Under the pieces are notes generated by a model. That model was not told the origin of the DNA, made no database searches, and saw only the letters and a program-made list of their open reading frames with translations. 5,276 bases of DNA, taken from Bacillota bacterium (lineage in GTDB: Bacteria > Bacillota > Clostridia > DSM-8532). This document shows, piece by piece, positions 4,014 to 5,276 of this stretch. The position numbers and the translations under genes were made by a program. The DNA is taken from assembly GCA_023459915.1 (NCBI GenBank), contig JAEWSN010000213.1:1-5276 (forward strand). The letters run 5' to 3'. The number at the start of each line of letters is the position of its first letter. Position 1 is the first letter of the stretch.

Positions 4014-5276
4014 TCAGTTCGGCGCGATGTCGCGCACCCGGCGGGCAAACCGGGCAAGCAGTTGCTGCCGCAAGGGGTGCAGTGCCGGGTCGGCCTCCGG
4101 GCCTTCCAGCCGGGCCGCCTCCTCCCGGGCCATCCGCACCAGATCAAGGTCCACAAACGGATCCGCGACCCGGCACTCGGGAAGCCCGCTTTGCCGTGTG
4201 CCCAGCACCTCACCCGGTCCGCGCAGCTTCAGGTCGAGCTCGGCCAGCGCGAATCCGTCCTGCGTGTCCGCAATGGCGCGGAGCCTGTCGCGGGACGTTT
4301 TGGTTTTTGTCCCCGCGAACAGCACGCAATGGGATTGCGCGCCGCCACGCCCCACCCGGCCCCGCAGCTGGTGAAGCTGGGACAAGCCAAAGCGCTCCGC
4401 GTTCTCCACCACCATCACGCAGGCATTGGGCACGTTCACGCCCACCTCGATGACGGTTGTCGAGACCAGAATGTCGAGCGAGCCTGCGGCGAACGCCTGC
4501 ATGACCCGATCCTTTTCGTCCGCCTTCATCCGGCCGTGGAGCATGCCCACCCGCAAATCGGGGAACACCTGATCCCGATACCGGGCCGCCACGCTTTCCG
4601 CGGATTCCGCGGACATCTCTTCGGAATCCTCCACCAGCGGGCAGACCACATAGGCCTGCTGTCCTTGTGCCACGGTCTTTCGCAGAAAAGCTTCAATCCG
4701 GGGACGCATGTCCTCCTCGACCACATAGGTCCGGATGGGTTTGCGACCCGGCGGCAGCTGATCGATCACGGACACGTCCAGATCCCCATAAAAGGCAAGC
4801 GTCAGGGTTCTCGGGATGGGCGTGGCTGTCATGACCAGCATGTGGGGGACATGTCCCTTCCCGAACAGCTGCGCGCGCTGGCGCACGCCGAACCGGTGCT
4901 GCTCGTCGGTGATGACCAGCCCCAGCCTGGCAAAGCGCACATCCCCAACCAGCAGGGCGTGCGTGCCGATGACCAGGTGGATCCGGCCGGCCGCCAGATC
5001 TGAAAGGATGGCGTCCCGCCCGCGTTTTCTCATGCCTCCGACCAGCAGCGACACCTGAAACCCCAGCGGCCCGAGCAGTTCCACGGCTGCCTGCGCGTGC
5101 TGCCGGGCAAGAATTTCCGTCGGCGCCATCAGCGCGGCCTGCCACCCGTCGGCCATGGCGGCGTAGGCGGCCACCAGCGCGACGAGGGTCTTGCCGGAAC
5201 CGACATCTCCCTGCAACAGCCGGTTCATGGCCACCGGTTTCGCCATGTCGGACAGGATGTCGGCAATGACCCGTTC
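4014..5276 (-). CDS. recG: ATP-dependent DNA helicase RecG, C-terminal 420 residues (5' end outside window)
   Basis: RecG is a monomeric superfamily 2 double-strand DNA translocase that regresses stalled forks and acts on branched recombination intermediates. The reading frame is open to the right edge, so the N-terminal wedge domain is missing; the protein is about 680-700 residues in most bacteria. Counting from the first visible residue, the Walker A GDVGSGKT is at 23-30, DEQHRFGV at 124-131 (DEQH motif II), TATPIPRTL at 150-158, the motif V region STTVIEVGVNVPNA at about 272-285, and QLRGRVGRG at 303-311. The RecG-specific C-terminal stretch DLKLRGPGEVLGTRQSG follows at about 348-364. These motifs in this order separate RecG from Mfd and PriA. 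The C-terminus looks complete and ends in a TGA. It is the first visible gene of the run, and rsmD starts 32 bases downstream. All visible helicase motifs look intact. Confidence 0.97.
   Translation of the reverse strand, partial: ERVIADILSDMAKPVAMNRLLQGDVGSGKTLVALVAAYAAMADGWQAALMAPTEILARQHAQAAVELLGPLGFQVSLLVGGMRKRGRDAILSDLAAGRIHLVIGTHALLVGDVRFARLGLVITDEQHRFGVRQRAQLFGKGHVPHMLVMTATPIPRTLTLAFYGDLDVSVIDQLPPGRKPIRTYVVEEDMRPRIEAFLRKTVAQGQQAYVVCPLVEDSEEMSAESAESVAARYRDQVFPDLRVGMLHGRMKADEKDRVMQAFAAGSLDILVSTTVIEVGVNVPNACVMVVENAERFGLSQLHQLRGRVGRGGAQSHCVLFAGTKTKTSRDRLRAIADTQDGFALAELDLKLRGPGEVLGTRQSGLPECRVADPFVDLDLVRMAREEAARLEGPEADPALHPLRQQLLARFARRVRDIAPN

Larger units (their letters stand above)
1..5276 (-). 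other. single putative operon of eight co-directional genes
   Basis: All eight genes are on the minus strand. Junctions from right to left are a 32-base gap, a 32-base overlap, and gaps of 21, 9, 23 and 18 bases, then a one-base overlap. None has room for both a promoter and a leader, and I see no GC hairpin followed by a T run in any of them. Co-transcription is the simplest reading. Promoter and terminator must lie outside the window or inside coding sequence. Confidence 0.75.

Noticed and set aside
3915..5003. 362-residue open frame on the plus strand opposite recG
   Set aside because: Antisense shadow of the conserved RecG helicase motifs, rich in His, Arg and Gly as such shadows are in GC-rich genomes.

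Overview
The window is a stretch of GC-rich bacterial chromosome with eight genes, all on the minus strand and packed head to tail. It reads from right to left: recG (5' part missing), rsmD, coaD, a coiled-coil gene, an Asp23/Gls24 gene, a DUF5685-type gene, a J-domain gene, and the start of a small membrane-protein gene cut by the left edge. The largest gap between genes is 32 bases, and two junctions overlap. No promoter or terminator fits between them, so this looks like one transcription unit, or a large part of one, entering at the right edge and leaving at the left.

Gene content points to a high-GC member of the Bacillota, most likely a Clostridia-type lineage. The recG-rsmD-coaD order followed by this particular coiled-coil protein is typical there. 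The Asp23/Gls24, DUF5685 and Cys-tailed J-domain families are also at home in that group. The assignment rests on gene families and synteny recalled from general knowledge, not on a database search.

The right half (about 2928-5276) is core housekeeping: fork rescue and recombination (RecG helicase), 16S rRNA G966 methylation (RsmD) and the fourth step of coenzyme A synthesis (CoaD). RsmD and CoaD overlap by 32 bases and each carries a substitution in a normally conserved motif (DAPY instead of DPPY; SAS instead of SSS).

The left half (1-2906) is the less understood part. It holds a coiled-coil protein resembling the actinobacterial septation factor SepIVA at the syntenic position, an Asp23/Gls24 protein of the YqhY-like type, and a three-gene run of a helical DUF5685 protein with Asp-rich motifs, a J-domain/TPR-like protein with a Cys-rich tail, and a multi-spanning membrane protein. 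The five may serve cell-envelope or membrane-associated functions, with the last three as a possible uncharacterised module. That is inference from domain content and tight linkage.

There are no tRNA, rRNA, CRISPR, insertion sequence or phage features. The long open frames on the plus strand are explained as antisense shadows of the minus-strand genes.
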